Assembly (NCBI GenBank): GCA_039090855.1
Contig: CM076996.1
Span: 50,062,469 to 50,126,468 of the forward strand
From: Macrothele yani
Lineage: Eukaryota; Arthropoda; Arachnida; Araneae; Macrothelidae
Direction: 5' to 3'
DNA: 64,000 bases
The notes under the pieces are model-generated. The model was not told where the DNA came from, ran no database searches, and saw nothing but the letters and a program-made list of their open reading frames with translations. A program made the position numbers and the translations under genes. Positions 19,576-30,116 of this stretch are shown piece after piece (positions within the stretch are counted from its first letter, which is position 1; every line of letters begins with the position of its first letter).

Positions 19576-19770
19576 GTAAGTTCTGACAAGGGGTGACTAA
19601 TTTTTTGTCCAGTGTGCTTAGTTTTCTTTTATAACGTTTAAAGCGTAACAATTTTGTTGCGCCATATCGTACTTCAGTCTAGTGTATTTCGACAAAGTTC
19701 ACTTTTCTTAACCGAATGTTCATTTAAATTCAACTAGTGTTCGCATCAGCAACACACGGAACTAAAATTA

Positions 19771-20860
19771 CACTACTGATTGTGAAAATTGCAACATCAA
19801 GAAAGAATCGCGCTATTCAAATGAAATTTATGTCACAGATTTCTCATGTTACAGGAAATAACTGATTACATTTGTAGAGCTATACAAGATTTTTTCGCTT
19901 CAGCACTCAGTATCCTGTGAAGTTACCTCGAGTAACAATAACAGCTTCTACACGGCGTGGCATTGGATGGAAGTAGTTTCTGATATCGTCATGGAGAACA
20001 GCCTGCCAGGTTACTTCTAAGCGAGATAGAGTTCATTTATGGTGGTTCATTTACGGGCACGCTTGACGTGCCAACCGCTTTACTACCATGTCCCAGACAT
20101 GTTTGATCGGGGACATATCCGGCGAACGCGCAGGACAGGAAAGAAGCGGTATCAGCCGTGCATGTAAGAGGTCTTGTACATTCCGGGCCACATGTGGCCC
20201 AGCATTGTCCTGCTGAAATATAGCTCCAGGGCAACTCTGAAGGATGGGTATCATCTCTGCCTCTAAAGGATCCCTTATGTATCGCTGGCTGTTTATGGTT
20301 AAATCAATTGGTATCATGCGAGATCCCGAACTGAACCCAATGGCGCCCTAAACCATGACACTTGTCGTTGGGCTGGAATGATGCTGCAAAATGCGTGCTT
20401 CAAGGTGCCGTTCACCACAGAGTCTTCGAAAACGTATGCGACCATCATGGTATTTCAAGTTGAATCGTGACTTCTGAGAAAACACGACCTGTTGCCAATC
20501 AGCGTGTCAATGTCCGTGTTCGAGACCCCATTGCAGTTTGAGGCGTCTGTGGTTGAGGGTCAAAGGAATGTGCAGTAATGTGATGCTAGTGACCAGTCTT
20601 CTGTCAAGCAGACGACGTCTAACTGCGTTGGAGGACAAAGCCTGGCCTGTGACAGCGCTCCTCTGCTGAGTTAACACCGTAGATGTCGCTGTGCAGTTTG
20701 CTACTGCCATGAGGTAGAGATGTCCGTCATTCTGTGCAGTCTTGCGATTTGGCTGTCGATTTCCCCGATTTTTATGCGTCCGAGCTTCTTCTGTCCACTA
20801 ACGCCACATTCGCATCACTATTCTCAAAAAACTGCAAGCGCATTTTACTGACATTTTAAT
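19771..20860 (-). mobile_element. Tc1-like transposon, truncated at its 5' end
   Basis: The terminal repeat CACTACTGATTGTGAAAATT begins at 19771 after a TA. The minus-strand transposase is broken: 20317-20051 has the catalytic-core motifs FQQDNAGPHVARNV and SPDMSPIKHVWDMV, and 20710-20507 has the upstream region leading to the RLVTSITLLHIPLTLNHRR segment just before the core. The first catalytic Asp region falls in a gap between the frames. The other terminal repeat is not found, so the element is cut off near 20860. Confidence 0.8.
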
Positions 20861-21034
20861 CATTTGCATTTCACAGCCTGTTATACATATCCTGTAAGTT
20901 TCAAGATAACATCAGAAGTTCTTCGGGGTGTTTCAATTTTAACAAATATTAGCGCACTTCAAATCCAACGAAAAACCGCAATTCTATCGTATTTACTGAG
21001 CTGATAAATCGTTACGGAATAGCAGCAAGTAAAA

Positions 21035-21470
21035 TGTATAGTATGTCACAGAAGTCCCGAAAAACTCTATTTAAATTTTTATTGGTTACTTTTCTAGAAA
21101 AAACAAAATAGCCATTTCTCTTTATGGCAAGGGGGATATTTTTGGGGCATAGAACCGGAGGGTCTGGTGACCCCGTAGAGAGCGGGGCTGGGGGTTACTC
21201 GAAATTTTATTAGGCACAAAGTTATTACCCACAATAGCGACACTAAAGTGCACTATGAGTGGTAGGAAAAATTGTGTTACTTTTGACACATTTGTGTTCT
21301 TCCTTTGGTTTGTGTGAATGTACCGTACGTATTGTGTTTTGTGGCAAGAAACCACGTTTCCGGCCACGAATCGAGGGATTCGGTGCCCCCATCTGGGGCG
21401 GGGGACAAGGCCATTCAATAGCTGCCGATGGAAACGGGGAGCGTAGTGTAATGCGTCATTGTTATGATGA
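21035..21470. repeat. Left long terminal inverted repeat
   Basis: Aligns in reverse complement with 23484-24238 over about 430 bp with gaps. Landmarks are TATGTCACAGAAGTCCCGAA (outer), GGCAAGGGGG, TATGAGTGGTAGGAAA and CGGCCACGAATCG (inner). Confidence 0.8.
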
Positions 21471-21928
21471 TATATTTCGCAAATTTAATTTACTGCGCTT
21501 TGTAGTTCAAAAAACACACAATAGTTGTTATGTTTTATGTCACAGGGGACACCGTACAGGATAGGAACCGAGGGTTTTGCGACATTGTGAAGAACCAGGC
21601 TGGGAGTTTCACGAAATGTTGCATGGTGAAGTCGGGTCACGCCATATCACCGAAAAGATGTCAGAAATGGGAACAACCTCTGCTTTTAACATTTGTCATA
21701 TCTTTATTTTACCAAATGTGTTATGTCAAACTGTTGAGGTTAACGTGTAATCAGGGAATATAAAATACTGCAAAAGATAGTCCAGTTTTAGATCTTTGGA
21801 GTCTACTGTAAAATGGCACGTTTTCCAAGTCAAATCAATAACTGCAGATGTTCCTACATCTGAAGCGACTAACAGTACAAACTGGTCAAGTATCACAATA
21901 CCAGATATTGTTACACGATACCTACCGA

Positions 21929-23043
21929 TTACATGTGTTCGAAATGACCACCATTGGCAGCAACGCACAGCTCAATCTTGTCACACCAAGCACCGTGTAA
22001 AGCAAAAAGTGTATCCCGGGATATTTCCGTGATATTCCCGCGTATTTTCCCTCGGAGTTCTGCAATGGAATTTGCAGGATAAACGCAGTTTTTGAGACAT
22101 CCCCAAAGAAAGAGGTCATACTGTGTGAGATCTGGAGATCGAGCAGGCCATTGAACATGTCCATTATTTCCAATCCATCTATTTGGAAACTTCTCAATCA
22201 GCCATTCTGTTGCTAGATGGGAATGATGAGCCGGTGCTCCATCTTGCATTACGTACGGCTGTAAATCGGCATTCGCATCCATAAATGGCTCCAGGCGGGG
22301 CTGTATTTCATTTTCCAACAAATTTCGATAGGACTCACCATTTAAATTTCCTTCAAAAAAAATGGACCTATAATTACATCGTCCCAGATATCGCATTCTT
22401 CGTTATCCCATATATTGCACTCTACATTGTCCCCGATATTGTACTCTACGTTAAGTTTTAATATGTACTGTGAAGGCCTCTCAGAAAGAACATACGGATT
22501 CGTGGATAACCCGTGGTAAGTCCAATTTCGACTGACTTGCTCATGCCTGATGAAAGTTGTTTCATCCGTGAAGATGAGGCTTTGCTTAAAATTTTCATTG
22601 CTTTGCATTTGTTGCCGTGCCCATAGACAAAACTGTAGTCGCCTATTATAGTCGGTTGTTAGCAGCTGCTGTACGAATTTTGTCTTGTAAGGACCACATG
22701 TGTTTGTCTTTATTATTCTGTGAACGGAAGTATGAGGCATGTCAGCCCCTTGAACACGAAGCCGTTGTGGTAATGTCGGGTTTGTTTCGACACTAGCTAA
22801 AATGTCGATTTCCTTGTCCGCATTGGCAACTGATTTTGATCTTCCCATTCTGTTTCGCTCTACGACGCTTCCAGTTTCCACGAAACGGTGTATTAAGTTA
22901 CAGACTGCTTTCACAGAAGGTTGTGGCTTATCAACGTTTTGCTGGTGAAATTACCGAGCTGCTTGTGCAGCATTCTCACTATTCCTAAAGTACAAAACCA
23001 ATAGCTGAACATAGTCCTGAGTGGAATATGTGTGGGTCATCTT
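21929..23043 (-). pseudogene. DUF4817-type mariner-like transposase
   Basis: The start codon at 23043-23041 opens a frame beginning MTHTYSTQDY, the N-terminal helix-turn-helix region seen in DUF4817 proteins, with one in-frame TAA at about 22955. The 22914-22342 frame carries the rest of the DNA-binding half (ETGSVVERNRMGRSKSV) and the first catalytic Asp (SLIFTDETTF). A frameshift near 22390 leads to the 22396-21929 frame with QDGAPAHHSHLATEWL (second Asp) and QWPARSPDLTQYDLFLWGCLK (third acid). An eight-residue motif (VEYNIGDN type) is tripled just before the shift. Not functional. Confidence 0.82.
22372..22450 (-). repeat. In-frame ~24-bp triplication in the transposase
   Basis: Three imperfect copies encode VEYNIGDN, VECNIWDN and EECDIWDD in a row, where related transposases have a single short loop before the IIGPFF strand. 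The frameshift lies next to it. Confidence 0.7.
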
Positions 23044-23246
23044 ATTAACATAGAACATAAGTTTTACGGACCTTCGAATGGCAGCGGAAAAGCCACTAAA
23101 TTGCGCAAGAAAATAAATTTGCGCAATACTTCTTAGTAACTTAATTTCACGACCTGGGTCTACAACATTTCACTTGATAAAAATATAGAAAAAAGTAATA
23201 ACTATGTTACGTCAAATACAAAGATCTTTCCGGTGATGTATTACGC

Positions 23247-23472
23247 GCCGCCCCTGTGGCGCAGTGGTCTAAGGCGCTGGCCTCTGATCATTCGTCCGTA
23301 AGGGGTCCGGGTTCGAATCCCGGTCAGGCATGGATGTTGTGTTTGTCTTACCGCACTGGCTCTCTCCCTTCCCTGGAACCAGTGACCCTAAATTAAGGAC
23401 GGGCGACTGCTTATAGCCCATTGAGTTGCTCACGGTGGTCGTTAAACCTCCAATCAAAAAAAAAAAAAAAAA
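23247..23472 (+). mobile_element. SINE (family S)
   Basis: Full-length copy with tRNA-like head, conserved body and a long poly(A) tail. An 11-bp perfect target-site duplication, ATGTATTACGC, lies at 23236-23246 and 23473-23483. It is inserted at the inner border of the right long inverted repeat. Confidence 0.94.
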
Positions 23473-23483
23473 ATGTATTACGC

Positions 23484-24238
23484 TACCCCACCTCCCTCTC
23501 CCTTTCCATATGCAATTATTGAATGACCTTGATCCCCGCTCCCTAACGGGGTCACCGGACCCCACGATTCGTGGCCGGGAACGTGGTTCCTCGCAATAAA
23601 ATACGGTAAGTACGGTACATTCACACAAACCAAAGACAGAACACAAATGTGTCAGAAGTAACACTATCTTTCCTACCACTCATAGTGACACTAAACTGTC
23701 GATATTGTGGGCAATGACTTTGTGCCTAATAAAGATAAAAAAATATTTAAAACCCAACTTACTGCATTTTCGGAAATCTTTACAAAGATATGTCACACGA
23801 CCCCTCTTTCCATTTGAAAATTTCGAGTAACCCCCAGCCCCACCCTCTATGGAGTCACCCCCCCCTCCCGGTTTTATGCCCCAAAAGTGTTCCCCTTGCC
23901 AAAAATAGAAATGGCTATCTTGGTTTTTCTGGAAAATGAACCAATAAAAATTTAAATCGAGTTTTCCTGGACTTCTTTTTTTTTTTTTGATTGGAGGTTT
24001 AACGACATCCGTGAGGAACTCAATGGGCTATAAGCAGTCGCCCGTCCCTAATTTAGGGTCACTGGTTCCAGGGAAGGGAGAGAGCCAGTGCCGTAAGACA
24101 AACACAACATCCATGCCTCACTGGGATTCGAATCCGGACCCCTTACGGACGAATGATCAGAGGCCAACGCCTTAGACCACTGCGCCACAGGGGCGGCTTT
24201 CGGGGCTTCTGTGCCATACTTTATATTATGCTAAGGAT
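23484..24238. repeat. Right long terminal inverted repeat, split by a SINE
   Basis: Reverse complement of the left arm, with extra AT-rich sequence near 23730-23800. The SINE 23976-24197 separates CCTGGACTTC from TTTCGGGGCTTCTGTGCC, which are contiguous in the left arm. Confidence 0.78.
23976..24197 (-). mobile_element. SINE (family S)
   Basis: Full-length minus-strand copy with a poly(T) start on the plus strand. The flanks TTTCCTGGACTTC and TTTCGGGGCTTC form an imperfect 12-13-bp target-site duplication, consistent with insertion in the long inverted repeat. Confidence 0.9.
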
Positions 24239-24241
24239 ATA

Positions 24242-25448
24242 CATTTAAGAGCAATTGAATTAGAGACAGCTGGCTTTATGCAAATGTGGCGCTGTGGGCG
24301 GCCCTGTAAACGGAAATGACATGATGTATGCAGCGATCCGACAATATCAGGAGTGATGCCTCGGGAATCAGTAAGAGTCGGACGCAGTATTGGTAAGACG
24401 AAGAATCTAAGCGCATTTGATCGTGGGCAAATTGTCGTAGCCCGACGAATGGGTCACTCCATCTCGGAAGTCGTGCAGGCACTGGGAATTTTACGAGCTA
24501 CTGTGTCACGGGTGCACCGTGAGTACATCGAATCCGGTAAAACTATCCCTGCAAGGGCCAACTGCCGTGGAAAACAGCGTGTGGATGAGCGGGGTCATCG
24601 TCGGCTAGCTCGCATTGTAACAGCGGATAAACGGGACACAGTACAAGAAATTCCTCGGCAATTTAACGCTGGTGCACAAAACCGTGTAAGCAGCCACACC
24701 ATCCAGAACCATCTCCTCGCTATGGAGTACAGAAGCCATCGTCCCATGAGGGTACCGCTGCTGACCGCACATCCCATGGTGCAAAGATTAGCATGGGCGC
24801 GGAAACATCGCCACTGGACCCTAGACACGTGGTAAAATGTTGCCTAGACTGATGAGTCGAGATTCACGTTGGCCCATGCGGATGGCAGGATACGAGTACG
24901 GCGCAAACCACATGAAGCGATGGATCCTGCTTGCCAGCAGGGTACTCTTTAAGCTGGTGGGGGTGGCATTGTCGTCTGGGGACTGTTTACGTGGACTGAA
25001 ATGGGACTCCTGGTTCGTGTGACATCGTCCCTCACAGATCAACGTTACCGGGATATCCTGGACGACCATTTGCTCCCGTTTGTGCGTCTTCAACATCCCA
25101 TTGGTGACCTTATCCTGCAACAAGACAATGCACTGTGCCATCGTTACCGAATTGTATCCTAAGGGTTGGATGAATACTCCACCGAACTGACCTCGCTTCC
25201 TTGGCCATCTAGGTCACCTGACTTCAATCCCATCGAGCACATCTGTGATGCCATCGAGAGAGATGACCCCCTCCATCAAATTTTCGTGAACTGTGGGAGC
25301 TTCTTCAGGGGTCGTGGTTCCGTATGGCTTCACAACGCTTCCGGTGTCTTGTCGAGTCCATGCCGAGAAAAATCGCCGCCGTCATCAGGGCGAAAGGTGG
25401 TGCTACGCGTTACTAGACAGGTATCTCCAATTCAATTGTTCTTCAGTG
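24242..25448 (+). mobile_element. Tc1-like transposon
   Basis: Terminal inverted repeats CATTTAAGAGCAATTGAATT and its complement ending at 25448 are flanked by TA (24240-24241, 25449-25450). The length of 1207 bp is typical. The transposase is broken but complete in extent. Confidence 0.9.
24353..25440 (+). pseudogene. Tc1-like transposase
   Basis: The frame 24353-24835 has the two helix-turn-helix units (FDRGQIVVARRMGHSISEVV; RATVSRVHREYIESG) and runs to the edge of the core (ARKHRHWTLDTW), where it meets a stop. In other frames follow TDESRFTLAHADGRIRVRR (first Asp), GGGGIVVWGLFTWTEMG, LQQDNALCHRYRIV (second Asp) and SRSPDFNPIEHICDAIE (third acid) up to about 25260. At least two stops or shifts. 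The element lies directly outside the right arm of the long-TIR transposon. Confidence 0.85.
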
Positions 25449-25454
25449 TAGTGG

Positions 25455-25666
25455 GCAGCTTCGGTGGCGCAGTGGTCTACGCGATGGCTTCTGATCATTC
25501 TTCCGAAAGAGGTCAGGGTTCGAATCCCGGTGGGGCATGGATGTTGTGTTTGTCTTTCGGCACTGGCTCTCTCTTCCCTAGAACCAGTGGCCCTAAATTA
25601 GGGACGGGCGAATGCTTATAGCCCATTGTGTTGCTCACGGTAGTCGTTAAACCTCCAATAAAAAAA
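25455..25666 (+). mobile_element. SINE (family S)
   Basis: Diverged full-length copy (head GCAGCTTCGGTGGCGCAGTG, body ending GTCGTTAAACCTCC, short A tail). It begins a few bases after the preceding Tc1 end. No clear target-site duplication. Confidence 0.88.
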
Positions 25667-25989
25667 TGAATATAGTTGGTAGTAACCTCGTGAAATCTAC
25701 TTGTACAGAAACAACAGGCAACGCATGTCTATATGAACGCTTTACGACTGCTGCTTCAATCGACTTATTCGTTTTCTGCACATAAACTAACTTTCGAAAA
25801 TGAAACAACATTCACATCATGAGTGATGCCAAAAACCTTTAGACGAGATGAGCAGCTCTTTTGATAAAAATGTTCAAATTAAAGTTTAATGATCGCGTGA
25901 GATATGGGAATTTCCAGTGAAACTGAAATATCGTGCATTACACACGCATAAAATGGATGAATTCTTTCAACCATACTGCGGGTTTCTTC

Positions 25990-27390
25990 TACACATACCG
26001 GCCTCTGAATTAGACAATTGTATTCAATACCGGGTGGGACCTCCTTTAGCCCGAAGTACAGCGCGTATGCAGCTTGCCGTAAATTTCACAGCATACCAGG
26101 CGTTCACCAGACCGTCCTTTTAGATTTGACGGAAGAGAACTCAGCTCCCGGATCTGTTTTTCTAACATATCCCATACATTTACAATGTGGTCCAGATCTG
26201 GGCTTTGTGGATACCAGGAAGATGGTGGAAATCGCTGGGATGCTTGCTGAACACATCTTGCTCGATGGACAGTAACAGTGTCGTTCATGAGACCGCCGTC
26301 AACTTGTGGTTAAAAAGTCAGTATTTCAGGATGAACTTGATCGGCAAGAATGCTCATATAATCCTTGGAGAACAACCGACCTACCAGCAATATCAACTGA
26401 CCCGCCATTCCATACCAATATAACGTGCTCCACACCATGACAGCACCTCCGGAAAGCTTAATTGTGTTTACAAGGCCAGCTGCGATCCATTGCTTAATAA
26501 GGCTGCCGCCAAACTGTCTACCTACCGTCGCTACAGAAATAGGTGTACCGCGACTCGTCGGACCACATGCCTTTTCCCCAGTGTTCCAGTGCCCGGTCAC
26601 GGTACTCCTGACACCACTATAGATGAACTTTTCGGTTCTTCGCAGAAATCAGTGGTTTCCGTATAGGCATGCAACTTCCAATACCTATCCTTTTCAATTT
26701 ACCGGTCATAGTGCGCTAAGATATGGGTCGGGAACAGCCTTCGTTGCCGCCCCGGTGGCGCAGTGGTCTAAGCGATGGCCTCTGATCATTCGTCTGAAGG
26801 GGTCCGGGTTAGAATCCCGGTGAGGCATGGATGTTGTGTTTGTCTTACGGCACTGGCTCTCTCCCTTCCCTGGAACCAGTGACCCTAAATTAGGGACGGG
26901 CGACTGCTTATAGCCCATTGAGTTGCTCACGGTGGTCGTTAAACCTCCAACCAAAAAAAAAACAAAAAAAACAGCCTTCGTTGAATGCTTCGGTCAATTG
27001 TTGCACACAGGAAGTACTGTTTTTTTTTGGTTTTTTTTGTACAAGTCTTCTCAGACGACGGCGATTTCGCTCCTCACATACTGTCGTCGCGCTATAGTTA
27101 CCCATATTACACAAGCAATGCCGCTTATTTTTTTCACCGATAAAAGACACGGAATATTTCACCTTTTCAGAAACCATTCAGCTGTGATCTTTTCAAATTC
27201 GTCATTCCAACCAAACGGGCACCCACAATAAGCTCTTTATCAAACTGCGAAAGAGCCTTTGTTTTTTACCATTGTGATCAACAGTATGGACGATTACTGA
27301 CAAGAAACAGCCTTAAATAATTGCATAGGTCACGTAGTGACGCACGTGACCACGTATTCTGTATATAGGCTGAATAATTGACGTTTACGT
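25990..27390 (-). mobile_element. Tc1-like transposon, family B copy 1
   Basis: It aligns in reverse orientation with the copy at 57945-59190, for instance GGTGAGGTCC-type 3' ends and the shared N-terminal region with CTTGTACGGAGAA-like sequence. The minus-strand transposase is fragmentary: an N-terminal basic segment (27177-26975), a core piece 26600-26310 (GGAVMVWSTLYWYGMAGQL) and a C-terminal piece 26288-26046 (SSWYPQSPDLDHIVNVWDMLEK). A SINE interrupts it. Borders are approximate; no terminal repeats are resolved. Confidence 0.75.
26746..26970 (+). mobile_element. SINE (family S)
   Basis: Full-length copy with a perfect 12-bp target-site duplication ACAGCCTTCGTT (26734-26745 and 26971-26982). 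Inserted in the N-terminal region of the family B Tc1 transposase. Confidence 0.94.
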
Positions 27391-27863
27391 ACATCTGCAC
27401 AAAGGTTTCTAGCTCAATGGATGGTGTGTGAACATTCAGCACACAGAACATGAGAGGTAGATGTGATGTGTAGTTGACATGGGCATTCCCAGCGCAGAAT
27501 GTAACAGACCAGAACCGAATGCATTACATAAATAGGCGGACAACAGAGCTTCCCAACAGTATATCGCAGTCGACGAACATAAGTAAACGTGGTAATCTGA
27601 GCGATTTTGATCGTAGACGCATCGTCAGAACAAGACAGATGGGTCATTCTATCTCCAAAGTTGTAAGAAGCCTAGGGTTCTGGAGGGACCCGGTATCAAG
27701 GATATACCGCGGGTATACCATCGACGAACTTACCAACACCCAGAGAGCAAGCGGTGGCCAACCACATGCCATTGATGACAGGGGTCGACGTAGAATATCC
27801 ATATCAAACAAAGATCTTCGCTCTTTCCACGTTTATAAGTGAGTCACGGAAAAATTCTCATTG

Positions 27864-27934
27864 GCCGCCACCGGGAATCGAACCCAAGGTCATCCAGTTA
27901 CGCGCTGGATATGCTTCCACTACACCACAGCGGC
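27864..27934 (-). tRNA. tRNA-like sequence in family T element (not a functional gene)
   Basis: 71 bases that fold as a tRNA on the minus strand: acceptor start GCCGCTG and end GGTGGCGGC, A-box GGTGTAGTGG, B-box GGTTCGATTCC, and a paired anticodon arm. Embedded in a repeat, so a tRNA-derived internal promoter is more likely than a true tRNA. Confidence 0.6.
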
Positions 27935-28332
27935 CTCAAATTCCTCCAGGCACACACACGCTAACTGTCAAGCCAATTTGACAGGTTGCTTCTTTTCCTC
28001 CAGGCACACACACGCTAACTGTCAAGCCAATTTGACAGGTTGCTTCTTGGAGCCCCGCACAATGCTGGGGATTCACCAAAGATGGTAAGCAGCAACTGAA
28101 GAAATAATTACAAGGTGAATGAATAATTAATACAGACATTTGACGTGAACCTGGAACATCAAACAAAGGTCTTTGCTCTTTCCACGTTTATAAGTGAGTC
28201 ACGAAAAATTCTAATTATTTCTTCAGTTGCTGCTTGCCATCTTTGGTGAATCCCCAGTATTGTGCGGGCTCCAAGAAGCAACCTGCCAAATTGGCTTGGC
28301 AGTTAGCGTGTGTGAGTCTGGAGGAATTCCAG

Positions 28333-28403
28333 GCCGCTGTGGTGTAGTGGAAGTATATCCGGCGCGTAACTGGAAGACCCTGGGTTCGATTCCCGGTGGC
28401 GGC
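28333..28403 (+). tRNA. tRNA-like sequence in family T element (not a functional gene)
   Basis: Same sequence as 27864-27934 in the plus orientation. Anticodon stem TCCGG / CTGGA encloses the loop CGCGTAA, which would give a CGT (Thr) anticodon, but position 33 is not T. Likely an RNA polymerase III promoter of the element. Confidence 0.6.
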
Positions 28404-29293
28404 TAATGAGAATTTTTCCGTGACTCGCTTATGAACGTGGAAAGAGCGAATACCTTTGTTTGATGTTCCTGGTCCACGTCAAATGTCTGTATTAATTGTA
28501 GACTATCCAGTTTCGTACTGACCGACCACTTGGTAACAGCAGCGCAATTCACATCCAGGTTAAATTTCGGAAGCCCAAGCAGGGTCAACGAGGGAACGGT
28601 ACAGCTCAAGCTGCATACCCTGGGATACGGGAGTCGACGCCTTACTCGTGTACTACTGTTGACTGCCTGCTATCGGATACTAAGCCTTGCCTGGTGCAGG
28701 GAACATTAAAACTGGACCTCTGCAGAGTGACGCCGAGTCGTGTGGTCAGATGAATCTCATTTCCAAGTGTACCAAGCTGACGGAAGGGTACGGGTGTGGC
28801 GATAGCATAAGACCATGGACCCGTCGTGCCAGGTCTGTTATATTCATGGCGGTGATGAATCTGTGATATGGTTTGGGTAGCCTTGTCATGGGCACATTAG
28901 GTCCCTTAGTGTGTCTGGGGAGGTCATTAACCACTGCGTGCTACCAGGATGTGCTGGATGATTACCTACACGCTTTCATTGACTTCGTTCATTCTGCGGC
29001 TAATTGTCTGTTCCAGCCGAGAAAGACAATGCGCCGCCCGACTGTGCTGCACCCACCCAGGCATGGCTCGAAGAACACTCATCTGAGTTTGGAACCATCC
29101 AGTGGCCCCTTAAGTTCCCCCATATTAAAACCCTATAAAAGCTTTCTGGGATGCCGTGGAGCAGAGAATCGGATCCATGGGTCCTGGCATCTGGTGTAGT
29201 GAATGCCTCGGCGTTTACCGGCTGTTATTCGCGCTAGAGGAGGACCAACACACTATTAGTTCGGTATCTCTAATGTTTTGGTCATTGAGTGTA

Positions 29294-30116
29294 CACTGAG
29301 TAACGATTACAGATATTTTGAATCCGGGACCAAGACCGATGGCTTCTCAATGTGCAGTTCTTCGCACATTACATCGAATGGGCTACAGAAACAGACAGCC
29401 TTTCCATACGCCATTGCTATCTGCATCGAACAAAGCAAAACGCCTCCAGTTCGCTCAGGAACATAATAATTGGACGGTAAAGAGTGGAAAAGGGTAATGT
29501 GGTCCGAAGAATCACCTTTTCAACTATGCCATGCAAATAAAGAGGTGAAAATATGGAGACAGCATCACGAAAGCATGGAGCCATCTAGCTTCGTCTTTGC
29601 TTTTCAAACTGGCGGAGGCAACATTATGGTCTGGGGAATGTTTTCATGGGAATGCTTGGGCCCTCTGATTCGTGTAAAGCATCGTCTGACCATCCAAAGG
29701 TATCTAAATATCGTTGCCGATCCAGTCTACTCAATTATGTTCATGTTTTATCCCACTGGATATGGGCAGTTCCAGCAGGACAATGCTGCATGTCATTGTG
29801 CTCACATTGTACGGGAATGGTTTGAGAAGCATCACGGAGACTTTTCCCTTCTACATTGGCCTCCTCAATCGCTGGATCTCAATCCAATGTAACATTTGTG
29901 GGGTGATATCGAAAAGTACGCCAGACCGCTGGATCCGCTGCCATCAAATGTTCAAGAACTAGAGGGTGCAATCGATCGCATTTCGGCTAATGTACCCAAG
30001 CCACTTACCGACATTTAGCAGAGTCCATACCAAGACGAATTCAAGCAGTATTAATTGCAAAAAGGCGGTCCAATAGAGTACTAACCTGGTGGTCATAATA
30101 ATTTGGAAATTAAGTG
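29294..30116 (+). mobile_element. Tc1-like transposon, 5'-truncated
   Basis: The right terminal repeat GGTCATAATAATTTGGAAAT...GTG ends at 30116 before TA. The left end is missing; the copy abuts the end of the family C element. The transposase frame 29470-29892 has VMWSEESPFQL (first catalytic region), GGGNIMVWGMFSWECLGPL, GQFQQDNAACHCAHIVREW (second Asp) and PPQSLDLNPM just before a stop, then HLWGDIEKYARP in the next codons. An upstream stretch (29340-29465) holds the RTLHRMGYRNRQP-like N-terminal helix in a second frame. Confidence 0.82.

Larger units (their letters stand above)
10460..19618 (+). mobile_element. Tc1-like transposon interrupted by an LTR retrotransposon
   Basis: Terminal inverted repeats of about 30 bp, AGCACACCGGACAAAAAATT at 10460 and its complement ending at 19618, are flanked by TA target-site duplications (10458-10459, 19619-19620). 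Removing the LTR element (11351-19300) and its ATCAC duplication leaves about 1.2 kb, the normal size of a Tc1 element. The transposase is broken. The host copy must be older than the LTR element inside it. Confidence 0.9.
21035..24238 (-). mobile_element. Transposon with ~0.45-kb terminal inverted repeats and DUF4817-type transposase
   Basis: The left arm (about 21035-21470) and right arm (about 23484-24238, minus a SINE) are long inverted repeats. They share, for example, CTGGGGGTTACTCGAAA and GTTTGTGTGAATGTACCGTA in opposite orientation. Between them a broken minus-strand transposase of the Tc1/mariner superfamily occupies 21929-23043. Two SINEs have inserted (23247-23472; 23976-24197). 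Ordinary Tc1/mariner elements have much shorter terminal repeats. The outer ends are approximate. Confidence 0.75.
27802..28498. mobile_element. TIR element pair carrying tRNA-like sequences (family T), locus 1
   Basis: A 697-bp insertion in the Tc1 transposase, flanked by TAGAATATCCA (27791-27801) and TAGACTATCCA (28499-28509), an 11-bp duplication with one mismatch. The right unit (about 28127-28498) has about 85-bp terminal inverted repeats (TTAATACAGACATTTGACGT...) around one tRNA-like sequence. The left unit (27802-28127) is a partial copy in the opposite orientation with its own tRNA-like sequence. A 53-bp block (TCCTCCAGGCACACACACGC...) is tandemly duplicated at 27940-28047. Confidence 0.8.
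27412..29291 (+). mobile_element. Tc1-like transposon, family C copy 1, with insertion
   Basis: The right terminal repeat (CTAATGTTTTGGTCATTGAG, ending 29291 before TA) matches in reverse complement the left end of copy 2 at 63558. The left end is disturbed by a ~23-base insertion. The transposase N-terminus is 27474-27842 (SDFDRRRIVRTRQMGHSISKVV; SRIYRGYTID). Catalytic-core pieces, all broken, follow after the tRNA-carrying insertion 27802-28498: about 28735-28800 (VVR-WT-NLISKCTKLTEG region) and 28830-29220. Element length without the insertion is about 1.2 kb. Confidence 0.8.

Noticed and set aside
24012..24175. Recurring short frames translating as TTTVSNSMGYKQSPVPNLGS... at 8, 23, 24, 26, 36, 40 and 44 kb looked like a conserved protein family
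   Set aside because: They are antisense translations of the family S SINE. Conservation follows SINE identity, not coding constraint.
27864..28403. Two tRNA-Thr genes
   Set aside because: The same sequence recurs inside a repeat at two loci in inverted pairs, with an unusual anticodon loop. A tRNA-derived promoter is more likely.
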